A DNA stretch of 64,000 nucleotides from Owenia fusiformis (GCA_903813345.2 CAIIXF020000002.1:35048109-35112108); one strand, 5' to 3'. Shown: positions 1-36,245, counted from the first letter of the stretch. A program made the numbers and translations. The notes: generated by a model from the sequence alone, not told the origin.

Positions 1-375
1 ACTGCGCAGACGAAAAACAGAAAAATGGAGGATGAGCACAAACACAAATCAACTCCGTTCACCATGACAGACGTGCGTGAACGATACAATATAAGCAATG
101 TGTATAAAGTTCCCTAAGCTCAATACGTCTGCGTAATTTCAAGTGTTATGATAATCTATTCAGCGTGTTAAACGCGATTGGATTTGTCAAGTGAGAGTCT
201 CAGAGGCAAAAATTTCTGTTGAGCATCTGATGACGTCACAGCTTATAATGCTAACAATGGACCCGGGGAGGGGGCTTTCTCACGGACCTCTGCCAGATAA
301 GCTCTGCTCTGTGTCTAGGCTCAATATATATCCCTTGAGCCTACTACCAACAGGGGCTGGATCTGGTAATTTCGA

Positions 376-497
376 GCAATAGTGTAAATGATTTCCCCTT
401 GGGAATATCCTCTACAATGTACTATTCCCTCAGCCTGCGGCTTCGGGAATAGTACATTGTAGAGGATATTCCCTCGGGGAAATAATTTACACTATTG
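376..497. repeat. Near-perfect foldback hairpin
   Basis: Two arms of about 54 bases (376-429 and 444-497) are reverse complements with only a few mismatches, separated by a loop of about 14 bases. The unit looks like a foldback MITE or inverted-repeat remnant. No coding content and no clear target duplication were seen. Confidence 0.8.
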
Positions 498-634
498 CCC
501 TCAATGGCAGTCACTATTTGTATATTATTACCACCTTGCCGGGCCAGTTCTAGGGGTTTTAGTGCTAGTTTAGAAGGCATTCATTTTACTATATCGACCT
601 GAGCAATATGTGACATCATAGTGGTGGTCAATAC

Positions 635-665
635 TGCCGGTCGAGAATGCAATTCTTGACCGGCA
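635..665. repeat. Short palindrome
   Basis: A 31-base stretch reads almost the same on both strands, with TGCCGGTC at one end and GACCGGCA at the other. It lies between two larger hairpins (376-497 and 768-847) and may be a remnant of the same repeat class. Confidence 0.6.
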
Positions 666-767
666 ATTTTCCCCGAGAAATTAGATATCGTTCAGTGTGT
701 AAGATTTTCTTGCTGTTTCAGTCCTGGTCATTAACGGTGATAAATACTAATAACGTCATTTCTGCGG

Positions 768-847
768 GCAATATAGTGTAATATTGGACCGACGGCTGAA
801 GGCCCTCTGTCCTATATGGCCCAAGGTCCAATATTTCACTATATTGC
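768..847. repeat. Inverted repeat, 23-base arms
   Basis: Arms at 768-790 and 825-847 are reverse complements with one mismatch around a 34-base spacer. It is the third hairpin within 500 bases and has no coding content. Confidence 0.7.
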
Positions 848-3800
848 ACCTCGAAATGATGTTACCTTTGACATTGAGCCTTGTCTATCAGTCTCCAACA
901 CTTTGTCTCCCATATGTTAAAACAGTATGTTCTAGAAAAATACTGCTTTTGTTGTTTAATTTGTCATGAGTAAATAATTAATAAATCTGTTGTCAATAAA
1001 TAAAAAAACAAACAAAACTAATCAGGATTATATTGATTCTTTTATATGATCAATCTTTAATATGTTTGTCTTGAATAGTATGAAATTATGAAAATCAATA
1101 CCAAATATTTACCTTGTATCAATTTCAAATTTGTAGCTGAATATATCATGGGATAAAAAGCTTATTTACCTGTTAGCAATGAATACAGATTTTATACCTC
1201 TGTCAGGATGATGTACCTCAGTCTGTCCCTCTAGCAAACATAGACAAAAGTTCATTTGAATAAAACCTGAATAAGTCACTGCTTGTGAATAAAACCTTAA
1301 TATAATATATAAAAGAATATAAAATCAACCCCAAATTTAAAATCTGAAATAAAATCAACCCTATATCTAAGAGCTCAAATAAAATAAATCTCATATCTGA
1401 AACATTAGATATGATAAACTTAAAATCTAAAACCTAGTAAACCCTATATCTAAAGCAGTGAAGAAAATAATCCTCAAATAAAATAAATCTCATATCCAAA
1501 CCCTCCTATAGAATACAAGGGTTTAGGATATTACGCACATGTTGAATATGAATATGATCTTTCTTGGTACTTGGAGAAAATCAATAGATGAAAACATGGA
1601 TGATGCTCTAGCTAATATTGGAGTGTCATTTTGCTGACTGGAGTAGAGTTCATTAATTAAAGCAAACCCATCCTTACTGCACATGGTAGCAGGATTTGCA
1701 TTGTGGAATTTTGTAATTAATCCTACTTTATTAGTTTCTACAGGCCTGTTTCAGAACAGAGTAGGTAGAGATGACATAATCATACCTACACACTACCCTA
1801 CCTCGATAGCGCATGCGCGAATTTTTTGGCTTTCAATCAGGTCGCTTTTGAGTATATCGACTGCTTAGTCAAAAGGTTAATACGTTTGGTGCTCGGAGTG
1901 AGTCAATATTGCTATTCGCTGAACTTCAGTGGTGCAATAGTGAAGTCCATGTTCCAAGTTATATGATAGTTGAAGAAAGAATGTAAATAATATCGTTTTA
2001 AATTTTAAAATATTTGATATGTCATAGTACACGGTACACAGCTGCAAAAATTGATCAATACAGGGTACAAGGAATGTAAATTGTTCAATAGTACAGGGAG
2101 CGAGAAAGTAAGCTGATTATACAGACATACTATGTCCCGATCTCATGTATATTTACGTTGCAAACAGTGAAAATAATGCTTAAAAGGCCGCCTGTTGATG
2201 CTTTGAGGTGTCATCAATTGTTATATAATCCAAATAAAGTAAACATTATGTAGTAGATTTAGACACAGGCTTTCAGGTCGTATATGCATTTTATTCATTA
2301 AATTAACAAGAACGCTAGATTATACGTGTTACTAGGGTATCAAATTGAAATAAAATAACGAAATAAAATATGAACACGTAAGTGATAAATGACTATCGGC
2401 TATCAGGATTAATGACTATCCGCTATTCAGAATAATTAAAATTGCGTCAACTACATGTAAAGAATCTTTCTATATAACCCCTTAGATGGTCTAATTCACT
2501 ACCGTCCTCAAAAACCGATCATTTAAAATAGTTTGTTCAAAATACCATCATGCCACGACATTTTGTTCTTCACGATTTGCTGTTGAGGTGATATGACGTC
2601 GTATTTCTCTATTATTGTAAAAAACTAATACCAGATCGATGTAGTCTTATATATGACGTGTTGAATGTCAGATGTTTTTGGATGGTATCTGCTCCAGTGA
2701 TTTTGCATTTAATCATAAAACGCTCATCACAAGACACCTCGAAACAAACATTATCCTCCTTGTGACAAGAGGAAAAATGTTTCACAATATGTAATGCCTT
2801 ACGGCAAAGTAAAGATACATTTCTGGGACGACTTTTTTGCATCTTAAGATTTTAGAAAAACAATTAATTCACAAAAGTACAGTTGAATAACATACTGGAA
2901 AACGTATCCACATATAACACGATGACACGCAGTTTAAATAACAGTTTACTGGGGTTTTGTTACATATCAATGTCACATTTTAGAAGGGAAGCTTACATGC
3001 TCCCTGTACGTTGACAGATTTACTGAAATGTATCGTGTATTGCATTGAGTTTTGCTTCACTGCGTCCACTATTATCTATCTTTGCCTATAGTGGTTTTTT
3101 GCCAACAATATTCTACAAACTGCTTGATGAATCAATTCTATGTCTGGTAGAACACTAGAAATAAATGTAAAATGTATTTTACGTTCAGAAATATGGAATT
3201 AAACCCACGTCCTCCATTTGCAACTTAGCTGTACCCTGTTTCCCTTTTAAACGTGGTCACGTGGTAGGGTAGTGTGACCTAGTTACTAACCTGGTACACA
3301 AAATAAAAATATACTCAATGGGCTTTGGCTTAAATGCACAACAGCTATCATCAAAGTATGGTATGTGTGTAATGAATTGGAAATGAATTCAATGAAATGT
3401 GCTTTTGGAAATGATTTCAATGAAATGTGCTTTTGGGAATTAATGATCCAGTCGAATATTTAGTGGAACCAATTAAACATCATTTCTGTAACGTTATAAT
3501 GCAATAAATTCAATATCAGTAATAATTTATTGATATGATTTTATTAACTAGTAAAGATAAAATATCATCATCAGCCATTCACTTCCCCCACACTTGTTGA
3601 TATTGGATTGATAAAAATGATATCAATCACAATGATCAAATCATGTCTGTCTGGGTGGTTGTGAAAAATCACATACAATATTCTAACCTAATATTCACAT
3701 GTATTCCAATTCTTTTTTCGAGATCTCCTCTGTCATCGCGACAGTGTGATGTGATACACATTCCAAATCATGGTGTCATATAACAATCAATGAACTTTGG

Positions 3801-3860
3801 GAATATGATGTGATCATCTATGATATACTGCCTCATCAATAACTCATTTCGAAGTCGACA
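848..3860. other. Non-coding AT-rich region, no gene recognised
   Basis: No exon or known domain could be supported here on either strand. A 14-base inverted pair (CACACTACCCTACC near 1790 and its complement near 3270) could bound a degraded 1.5-kb element, but no target duplication confirms it. A minus-strand reading frame of 76 codons at 2612-2842 has no recognised family. The rest is A/T-rich unique-looking sequence. Confidence 0.5.
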
Positions 3861-3865
3861 CTTAC

Positions 3866-3875
3866 CATCCGCCAT
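3866..3875 (-). CDS. Possible first coding exon of a minus-strand gene
   Basis: On the minus strand the sequence AAGATGGCGGATG is followed at once by GTAAGTG, a consensus splice donor. This would give a minimal first coding exon, Met-Ala-Asp plus one base (phase 1). The AAGATGGCGG core is also a typical YY1-type promoter and start-site element of animal genes. No downstream exon of this gene was recognised between 1 and 3860, so the gene would have to continue past the left edge, or the match is chance. The protein is not identifiable. Confidence 0.25.
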
Positions 3876-4852
3876 CTTAGATGCGAAGGTTACGGCTGTT
3901 ACCTTCACTTGATACTGACAGTGAGTTAAGCATGGTCCCTTACTCCCTTTGATATTGAAATAATATGTCAGTACTCAGTATTAGGATAAGTATGCACTTA
4001 GTCAAACATCAGCACATGAACATGGATATGTTATTAATAAAATATAAGAGATATGTTTAGCAGTCATGAAAGCAGACAGCAATGAATTCAACCTGTCACA
4101 CAAAACTACAATCTGTGTATGAACATTTACGAGATGAAAATCTCATTGATTTATGAATATGAGATTTGAAATATACGAGGCTTATTTTATGACTATATGT
4201 TGACATGTTTAGCATTATAAATGAAAATTTTGTGATTCTAAAATCTGATTTTGGTGGTTGTTTTTGCGGTTCTAGTAGATGGTTTCTTCACAAGTTTTCT
4301 TGCATCAAGATGCATACACTTCTCCCCTTATAAACATTGTCTTGAATCGAGACATACTGGATGGGTGATGTGACTGCATAGGAAGCAAGGATTCAATATA
4401 ATCAAAATTTAGTCATTCATTACCTCTCTCATATTCATATTGTGGCCATTGTGACCTTAAAGTGAGCAGTAAAATCTCATATTCTCTTTTTATTATTCTA
4501 CCGAATCTATTGTTCTACCCTTCTAGTTACAGCTTTGGCATTCAAAGGCAGTAAAAGATTTATTTCCTATAAAGGTTATAAGTGTTTGCTAACTATATGT
4601 TAACTCAAGTATATTATGTCAGCTTTGTGTTTATGCTTCCTGGTTCTTTTGTCTTGTTCCAAAGCTATCTAATTGACAGCATAACCACTGTTCATTACAT
4701 TCTCGGTAATGTTGTACAGTATTACATCTGGAGGTGTTTTACTGATTAATTGACCTTCATATATGTTGTTTCCAATGTAAAGTGAATATATTATCTTTAA
4801 GCTCAACCTTAATAGGTAAATTAGAATAGATTATCTTGGTAGTGTATATGTA

Positions 4853-5331
4853 CAGTAGAACCTGTATATCTGAACACCTGGCTAATCAGAACACCTCCCA
4901 ATCTGAACATTTTTTCGGTCACATTTTTTCCTCCCTTTGACTCCCATGTTAAAAAAACTTCAAATGTGAACAATTTGAACAGTGAACAGTCATATTTGAA
5001 AAATTAACCTGTCTAATCTGAACACTTTTCATAAAATTCCACATGTTTCACACAAAATTGCTCAAATATTGTTATGATATGAAAATTTTGGGAAAAAACT
5101 TGAATATAATAGGGCTTTCCAGCATGACTTGATTTATTTGAATCGAATTTTCAAATTTCTGAAATGCCGTAAAGCCAGTGGTCAAATGAACTATAAATAT
5201 GTACAGAGAATGTGTTCACATTTCTTTAGAATCGGGAATCTCGCAATGCAAAAACCTTGAAATGTGAACACCTCCTAATCTGAACGCTTTAAGCCGGTCC
5301 TAATGGCGTTCAGATTAGACAGGTTTTACTG
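4853..5331. mobile_element. pogo/Tigger-like MITE
   Basis: The left end CAGTAGAACCTGTATATC and the right end, read on the opposite strand, CAGTAAAACCTGTCTAATC, form terminal inverted repeats of about 25 bases. The element is bounded by TA on both sides, the target duplication of the Tc1/mariner/pogo group. The 479-base interior has no reading frame, so it is non-autonomous. Related fragments lie at about 25744-25909 and 31301-31475. Confidence 0.75.
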
Positions 5332-6509
5332 TAGTTGAAACCTGCACTCATTGAATAGCTAACCCCACCTATGTTTACTTCAGTGTCAGGTTGGTCCTTC
5401 AATTCAATGAAGAATTAATCAAAGTGTTTCTAGGAAAAGGTGATAATGGTTTGCTACTTCTACTTAAGTTTTATGAGTGAGTTAAATTAGTATTAAATCC
5501 CAGTTCTTGTATTAATAAATATGTTCTATGTTGTACCTTCCAGAATGCCCAATCCAAGACAACCTGTGTGAAAATGACAAGATGGGTTATGAGGCTATCA
5601 ACTCCCTACATGCTCAGATAGATGATGACAAGAATGGTGGAGTCACCCTGTATTTATATAATATTATATTGTGTCTTCCAGAATGCCCAATCCAGGACAA
5701 CCTGTGTGAAAATGACAAGATGGGTTATGAGGCTATCAACTCCCTACATGCTCAGATAGATGATGACAAGAATGGTGGAGTCACCCTGTATTTATATAAT
5801 ATTATATTGTGTCTTCCAGAATGCCCAATCCAGGACAACCTGTGTGAAAATGACAAGATGGGTTATGAGGCTATCAACTCCCTACATGCTCAGATAGATG
5901 ATGACAAGAATGGTGGAGTCACCCTGTATTTATATAATATTATATTGTGTCTTCCAGAATGCCCAATCCAAGACAACCTGTGTGAAAATGACAAGATGGG
6001 TTATGAGGCTATCAACTCCCTACATGCTCAGATAGATGATGACAAGAATGGTGGAGTCACCCTGTATTTATATAATATTATATTGTGTCTTCCAGAATGC
6101 CCAATCCAGGACAACCTGTGTGAAAATGACAAGATGGGTTATGAGGCTATCAACTCCCTACATGCTCAGATAGATGATGACAAGAATGGTGGAGTCACCC
6201 TGTATTTATATAATATTATATTGTGTCTTCCAGAATGCCCAATCCAGGACAACCTGTGTGAAAATGACAAGATGGGTTATGAGGCTATCAACTCCCTACA
6301 TGCTCAGATAGATGATGACAAGAATGGTGGAGTCACCCTGTATTTATATAATATTATATTGTGTCTTCCAGAATGCCCAATCCAGGACAACCTGTGTGAA
6401 AATGACAAGATGGGTTATGAGGCTATCAACTCCCTACATGCTCAGATAGATGATGACAAGAATGGTGGAGTCACCCTGTATTTATATAATATTATATTGT
6501 GTCTTCCAG

Positions 6510-29403
<22,894 letters not shown>

Positions 29404-30482
29404 TGTGAATCTTGAGGACTGCTTTAGTCCATGTACACCAAAACTCCACTTTTCAGATAAATCTAAATTATACCACTCTCTCTCTTGCTAATATAAAGCA
29501 TTTTCTTCTCATATTAAAACACCTGACTCTTTCAAACATATTTATTGACAATTGAGCACCTATATTACAGAGAGAGGAATTCCCCAGAATTCATAGAGGT
29601 TCTCATTTACATGGAGATGTGTTCATCAATGAATTGTGGGTGTTTTCTCCTCTGTATATTCACATATTATCACCAACACCTGTTGATATGCATAACACCC
29701 ATAAGTCACCTCTATCTTAATACAGGGTTCACAATGAAGGTAACAATAACATAATTGTCCAATTTAGCATATTGGCATACAGACCATAACCCAAGTGGGA
29801 ATCTAATTTTCCAAGTTTACTGCCAAGAGTGAAAAATGATTACCATTGGCAGTGAGGCCAGTTGTGAGTTTTGAACCCTGCCTTAAGACATTTTCTTTTC
29901 CTTCAATTCTTCCAGACTCACTGACTGCTCAAAGAACTTGTTTTACCATTATTAAACATTATCAATTTTACAACTCTTTACTTTCCAATATGGCTGCAAA
30001 AGTTGATTAAACTAAACTTCATAAAGGTTAAATGGGTTTGCTAAATTTATACAGATAGTGTCCATATAAAATTTTCACTTTCACTGCATGCGGGACACCC
30101 TGTAACTTGGCTATGATCCGTATTAGATGTACGACATTTTTTTCATTATCTAGTGTCTGATATTAGTCTAAACTAGTCATCTTATCTATGATATTTTTGT
30201 GATGTACATATTTCAAGGCTATTTGAATTAAAGTCCATGTTCAGATGTTTTTTTGTATGGAAACATGGACTCCAACTGAAAATTTGGTCATACAAATTGA
30301 AAACTGAGAAATGTGTTTAGTCAAAAAACATGAATTAAAGATCTGAATACTTCAGTACTTGTGCATGTATTCAATCTTAAATCATTACTTTATTGCACAG
30401 TTTCTATTCATGTAAATGCCATATGGATTTCACACAATTCCATGTGAAATCTACTTGGAAACAGTGTGGATCCACATGGAGA

Positions 30483-30575
30483 AACTCAAATTGCCACATG
30501 GATTTCACAAGGATTCCACATGGATTTCACAAGGATTCCACATGGATTTCACAAGGATTCCACACGGATGTGGAT
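30483..30575 (+). repeat. 22-base tandem repeat in the STIM 3' region
   Basis: About four copies of a unit CACATGGATTTCACAAGGAT plus TC lie head to tail. GGATTC/GAATCC-type cores recur on a larger scale in the satellite at 60340-61190. Confidence 0.8.
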
Positions 30576-31300
30576 CAGCTATGTTTGTATCTTTGAATCT
30601 AATTCCTCTTTTATTTCATATTTTACGAGGTTTTGCTTGAATTATAGCATGAACTAAAACTACAGGGTGTGCCAGCAATGCATATGTATGTTACACAGTG
30701 TATGGTCATTATTTCATTAGATATAAGTTATATTTTAAGTTGTATATCATGCACCCTGTATTTTAATGACATGTTGAAATGTTAAATGTAAATAATACCA
30801 CACTGGTTGTGAGAGGATATTGATGTATACTTGTATTAAAATCTATGTCAAGTCTGTTCAACTCCCCAAATATAACTGAACGGGCAGCTTGTTTTGAACA
30901 TTTTTTCCATTCTTCAAATCTGTATTTCACTTTGGGAAGTGGAATGCATGCAGTATAGGGACATTTTGCATTGTTGTGCCTTGTTTGTATTTTCAAATGA
31001 TATTTGTTAATTATCACGGTCATGTGACATAATTTGAATCTTCCACAACTATGTCTTGCCTTGGTATATGTGCGCAATTGGACAAATTCTGTCTGAATTG
31101 ATGGTATATGGGCATTTTGACGATTTTGATCTTTCCCACCATTTAATTAAAGCTGTAGTTGCTTTGAATTTTCTTGTGATTTTAGTTGATGTGTTCATTT
31201 AGTTGAGAAAATAAGTGATTTTATTTAAGAATATTCCTGTTACATGCCACCCCTGTTGAAAATCTGTTCATACCCTGTCCAAAGGATGAACTATGAGATG

Positions 31301-31475
31301 CAGTAAAACCTGTCTAATCTAAATGCCATTTGGAGCGTGAAAACCTGTTTAGATTTCAAGGTTTCTTAACCTGTGAGTCTTGTAGGAGATATGAAATTGG
31401 GGCAAATTGAGAAAATGTGTTCACACTGAAAGGTGTTCAGATTAAAGAGGTGTTCTGATATTCATGTTTTACTTT
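31301..31475. mobile_element. Degraded Tigger-like MITE
   Basis: It starts CAGTAAAACCTGTCTAATC and ends near GTTTTACTTTA, with GTGTTCAGATTAAAGAGG inside, as in the 4853-5331 element. Confidence 0.45.
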
Positions 31476-32445
31476 ATAAGATTTTACTTTATAAATCTCA
31501 GATTTTTCTTTCTACACACATTGTAAAGATCTGAAGTTTCTGCAGTATTTCCCTAGTCATGGTTCTTTCATACACTTTCCAGCTAAATGGAAACAAAACC
31601 TTAAGCCAAAGTGCACTTAAAGTTCCTCATTTTGCTTTATTCAAGTTGAAAATATACTAACAATCTCAATTTGAATGACATCAATCTCATTTAAATGTCA
31701 TTACAATTTATATGACAACCAAAATTGGAAAAATCGATTGAGATTTTTCAGGTTGTCCATAATGTAGTTGGCTTCCAAATCATTTTATGTCACTGAAGTA
31801 TCGTAACTCATGCAATGTAATCATATAAATCTCAGTTTTTAGTTTTTTGAAGTTTAAATCCCTGCATGAAGGCCAATGTCTATGTCAGCCATAACTTGTG
31901 AGAGTGTGTATATAAGGAACATGACTGGGGTATCATATTATTTCTCTTGAAATCCACCAATGCCTCTTTTTTAGTAGTGCTATTATTTTGTAATATAATG
32001 ATTAAGATTTGTTAGATTGAATGAACTGCAACCTGTATATATGCCTGTATACTGTCATTGCAACTGAATGAATATTTTTGTATATATTGTTTGTCCATCA
32101 AATCACATGTCTGTAATGGTTAAAGTGCATTTTGGTTTATTTTAAGTTTGCTTAATTTTGATGTTGATATAGTATGGATATGATGTATGATATTTCTTGT
32201 TTTACTTGTCAACCTGTACAGCTGTGAAGTGTGTTGAAACATTAAAATAACCTATATTTTTGTAATAGCTGGCTGTCAGTTAAACAGCTAGTGAGGTAAA
32301 GGTGGTTATTGTATCATAAAATAAGTTATTCCAATCATGACCCTCTTTATATAATAGGCTACATGAATAAAAAAATTATCAATGCTTAAAATGTTGTTTA
32401 AGATTAAGTAAACTGGTTTTCTTGTAATAAATACCATTTTTAGAC

Positions 32446-32451
32446 AATAAA
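32446..32451 (+). terminator. Candidate STIM poly(A) signal
   Basis: A canonical AATAAA is followed by a GT-rich stretch within 30 bases. It is the last good signal before the repeat block at 32674. Confidence 0.35.
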
Positions 32452-32673
32452 ATATTTTGTTGAGTCTGTGATGTTAAACTTATCAGATTATAGTCTTGTC
32501 ATTCTTAAATGCATCTCTATATTAAATATGAGTTCTACGTAAGGATTTCCCCCTTCATTTGTATAAGTTTCGTTGCTTTCAGCGGAATTCCATTAAAATA
32601 CTCGTCATCCAGTCTTATTTGTAGGAGTAAGATATTTTATTTGTATTATAATGGCTCCTGTTATGTATAATTA

Positions 32674-33510
32674 TCCCAACGAACGAAGTTCGGTAGGGAT
32701 ATAGTGAAGCCCTCCGTCCGTCCGTCCGTTAATTTTTTCTGATTCGAGCCTCGTAAAATTCAAAATGGCCGTCTAATGTACGATTTGCGCAATAATTTTT
32801 CGATCCCTTCAAAGTATGGCTATATAATACTCAAATTGAAGGAATTTTGGAGTAGATCACAATTATGGTAATATTTTTCAGATTTGTACCTCAGAAAATT
32901 CAAAATGGATTTTTTCAAGATGGCCGCCGCTTTAAAAATGGAGGGACTTTTTCGCAAAAATCATAAATTTTTCATTCTAAACCAGAGTAATTAATTTTAT
33001 TGTTTGAAATTTTGGTAGTATATTCGCAACATCTATCTATTCCACATATATTCAGTGTTTTTCATCCTGACCCCCAGGGACCGTGTATGGGGGGTCAGGA
33101 AAACAGAAATTTTCGCTAATTTTTAGATCTTTCTGAAGTATAGCTTTATTATACTCAAATCAAAGGCAATTAAGAGTAGATTGCAAATATTGTATCTTTT
33201 TTCTGATTCGAGCCTCGTAAAATTCAAAATGGCTGTCTAATGTACAATTTCGCAATAATTTTTCGATCCCTTCAACGTATGGCTATATAATACTCAAATT
33301 GAAGGAATTTTGGAGTAGATCACAATTATGGTATTATTTTTCAGATTTGTACCTCAGAAAATTCAAAATGGCTGCTTTGCAGGAATTCGCAATTCTAAAA
33401 TCTAAATTTTTCAATTTTAACCAAAGTAATGAGTATGATTGATTGGAATTCGGTAATTGATATTTTGTTCGTTGGGATTTGCTACTCCGCGGAGTTGCCA
33501 TCATCTAGTA
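32674..33510. mobile_element. Dispersed repeat with inverted TCCCAACGAAC ends and an internal duplication
   Basis: The left end TCCCAACGAAC and right end GTTCGTTGGGA (33468-33478) are inverted. A microsatellite-like (CCGT)n follows the left end. About 170 bases from 32737 (TTCTGATTCGAGCCTCG) recur from 33199. A truncated relative with AAAGTTCGGGTAGGGATATA and TCCGTCCGTCCG lies at about 56495-56560. No protein is recognised. Confidence 0.55.
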
Positions 33511-33742
33511 TATCACTTTAAAGAAAATGTCAAATCCCGATTTGAAATAAGGAATATTATCAATACTATGGTGCTAAGCCAAATTTTTAAGTTAAAACCC
33601 TGGTTATTGTCAAATAATTCCCCCATTCTTCATTAAAACTCCAGATTTATCGACTAAACCCAAGATCTTTTAACGAGATAGTCCCGATCATAGACCCAGG
33701 AACATGTATAAAAAAGATAGAGTCGAATACACCAAGTAAAGA

Positions 33743-34690
33743 GACAAGAAGTGAAACTATCTTCTTGTTTATGTCACATACAAGAAGTGATACTATCTTC
33801 ATGCTTTCTGTCACCTCTTCATGTTTATGTCACATACAAGAAGTGAAACTATCTTCTTGTTTATGTCACATACAAGAAGTGATACTGTCTTCATGCTTTC
33901 TGTCACCTCTTCATGTTTATGTCACATACAAGAAGTGATACTATCTTCATGCTTTCTGTCACCTCTTCATGTTTATGTCACATACAAGAAGTGATACTAT
34001 CTTCTTGTTTATGTCACATACAAGAAGTGACACTGTCTTCATGCTTTCTGTCACCTCTTCATGTTTATGTCACATACAAGAAGTGATACTATCTTCATGC
34101 TTTCTGTCACCTCTTCATGTTTATGTCACATACAAGAAGTGATACTATCTTCGTGGTTATGTCACCTCAAAGAAGTGACACTGTCTTCATGCTTTCTGTC
34201 ACCTCTTCATGTTTATGTGACATACAAGAAATGATACTATCTTCATTGTTATGTCACCTCCAAGAAGTGACACTGTCTTCATGCTTTCTGTCACCTCTTC
34301 ATGTTTATGTCACATACAAGAAGTGATACTATCTTCATGGTTATGTCACCTCCAAGAAGTGGCACTGTCTTCATGCTTTCTGTCACCTCTTCATGTTTAT
34401 GTCACATACAAGAAGTGATACTATCTTCATTGTTATGTCACCTCCAAGAAGTGACACTGTCTTCATGCTTTCTGTCACCTCTTCATGTTTATGTCACATA
34501 CAAGAAGTGATACTATCTTCACGTTAATATCACCTGAAAGAAGTGGACTGTCTTCGTGTTTATGTCACTTCCAAGAAGTGGCACCGATTTCATGTTTATG
34601 TCACCTCCAAGAAGGTACCGTCTTCAAGTTAATGTCACCTCCAAGACGTGGGACTGTCTTCGTGTTTATGTCACCTTCTTTAAGAAATGG
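33743..34690 (+). repeat. Minisatellite with a 184-base higher-order period
   Basis: Blocks such as AGAAGTGATACTATCTTCAT and TCACCTCTTCATGTTTATGT alternate. Landmarks at 34117, 34301 and 34485 are exactly 184 bases apart, about twice a 92-base unit. A shorter outlier group lies at 34970-35062. Open frames through it are by-products of a period near a multiple of three. Confidence 0.9.
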
Positions 34691-35094
34691 CACTGTCGTC
34701 ATTCATAAAAAAACACAAAGTGCTCATCAATACTGGCTACCAAGATACATCATCAGTAGTCTCCCTTCCTCGGATTTCGGGGGCTATGCATGAGACTTTG
34801 CCCGTACTTAGACTATATCCGATTATTATTTGGAAGGTTCCCCCAGCAGAGGTTAAACCTCCACCTGTATCTCTAATTGTTGGCCTTGATTTAATTGCCT
34901 ACTATGAAGATATTGGTATTGGAAAACTCCTCGTTTGGTGCTTTGTATGGTTTGGTGCTTTGGTGTTTTATGTTACCTCCAAGAAGTGTCTATGTCTTCA
35001 CGTTTATGTCACCTCCAAAAAGTGCCATTTTCTTCATGTTTTTGTCAGCTCCAAGAAGTAGCACACATGACAAGTTCAAAGACACTGGATGAAT

Positions 35095-35757
35095 CCAGTA
35101 TGAATCCAAGCTATTTAACAGTAAACTTGCTCCAGTGCTGCTATATGGAGCGGGTGTTTGGGGCACCAGACCCTACAATGGTCTTATTAAGGTCAGGGTG
35201 CACTTTGATGAGGTTTCATGACCATGTGCTACTTACAGATAAACATAACTCATTCCACACATCATCTACATTTTTCATTCTTGCACAAAAGATGCATTAC
35301 TAGTGTACCCAGACTTTTAATTGGGGGAACTTGATAATTCTTCAGAATGTTTGAATAACTAGAATATTCAGTGGTTTACTTTTCAACATGCACCCTGGCC
35401 TAACACCATTCTGAACAGAGCCTGTCGTTTCTTCCTTGGAGTTAAAACAATAACACCAACTCTAGCTACCCCATTACCCGTGGAGATATGGGATGGCCCT
35501 GGGGGATGGCTTTCTATGGAATCGCGAAAAGACATTGAAACCGTAAGGCTATGACAGAGACTAGGTAAAACGACCAATTCAAGAATAAACAAAAGAATAT
35601 TCAACTGGTCGAATAAACAAACAAAACCTTAAAGACCATTTCTTTACTCATAATTTTACTGGAATAATTGACAACAAATGCCTCTGTGGCTCTACTGAAG
35701 ACACAAAGCATTTCATTCTAACCTGCCCTCGCCATATAGTCTGGAAGAAATATGGGG
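35095..35757 (+). pseudogene. LINE remnant, C-terminal part of ORF2
   Basis: Translated pieces read SKLAPVLLYGAGVWGTRPYN, then RACRFFLGVKTITPT, RLWQRLGKTTNSRINKRIFN and KCLCGSTEDTKHFILTCPRH. The last is the CCHC-type knuckle (C-x-C ... H ... C) found at the end of invertebrate non-LTR retrotransposon proteins. Frames shift and unrelated sequence interrupts it (about 35165-35400), so the copy is dead. It continues at 40234 after a large insertion. Confidence 0.75.
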
Positions 35758-36245
35758 TATTTTGAGGATCAATCGTTTTCTTCGGATTACAATGTTTTTT
35801 TAACTTTTCAGCATGAATATAGGGTTGGGACCTCAAAACCACGGAATGCCGGAGCGGCACCCTTGGGCAACTCTCTACAGAGCATTTCTCATACCCCCTA
35901 AGAAAATCTACAGGGGGTACTATAAGACGCCTTTATATCTCAGACACTAATAATGATATTGACTTGAAATTTTCAGGAAGTATTCTTGGTATGATGTTTG
36001 ATCTGTATGACAAAGATTAAGAAAAAATATATATCCGTTGCTATAGCAACAGTAATAGAACACTATTTCTTTCCTTAAAAATGGATTATTTTGTGTGGTT
36101 TCATAATTGACTTCATATTCTTGATTCTTAAACTATCTGAAGCACATAAATATGATTAAAAGTGAAGATAAAATAATTCATCATATCATTTGTGTAATAT
36201 GTCTAACATTTCAGTTGCTATGGCAACATCACTTGATAATCAGGA

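Larger units (their letters stand above)
29404..32460 (+). other. Probable STIM 3' untranslated region and flank
   Basis: No exon is seen for 3.2 kb after the STIM stop. The stretch holds a 22-base tandem repeat (about 30483-30575) and a degraded Tigger-like fragment (about 31301-31475). AATAAA occurs at 32446-32451 with TTGTTGAGTCTGTG after it, the likeliest distal poly(A) signal. Shorter 3' ends are possible. Confidence 0.45.

Noticed and set aside
26-118. Short plus-strand frame MEDEHKHKSTPFTMTDVRER and onward (about 30 codons) with a good start context
   Set aside because: No family, no clear donor, and the window edge prevents judging context.
2612-2842. Minus-strand 76-codon frame RKALHIVKHFSSCHKEDNVC and onward
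   Set aside because: A faint resemblance to checkpoint-clamp proteins was considered, but alignment is poor and its phase does not fit the possible first exon at 3866-3875.
1788-3284. Possible 1.5-kb element bounded by CACACTACCCTACC inverted ends
   Set aside because: Only 14 bases of inverted match and no target duplication.
34117-35061. Plus-strand frames with SHTRSDTIF-type repeats
   Set aside because: They are by-products of the 184-base minisatellite.
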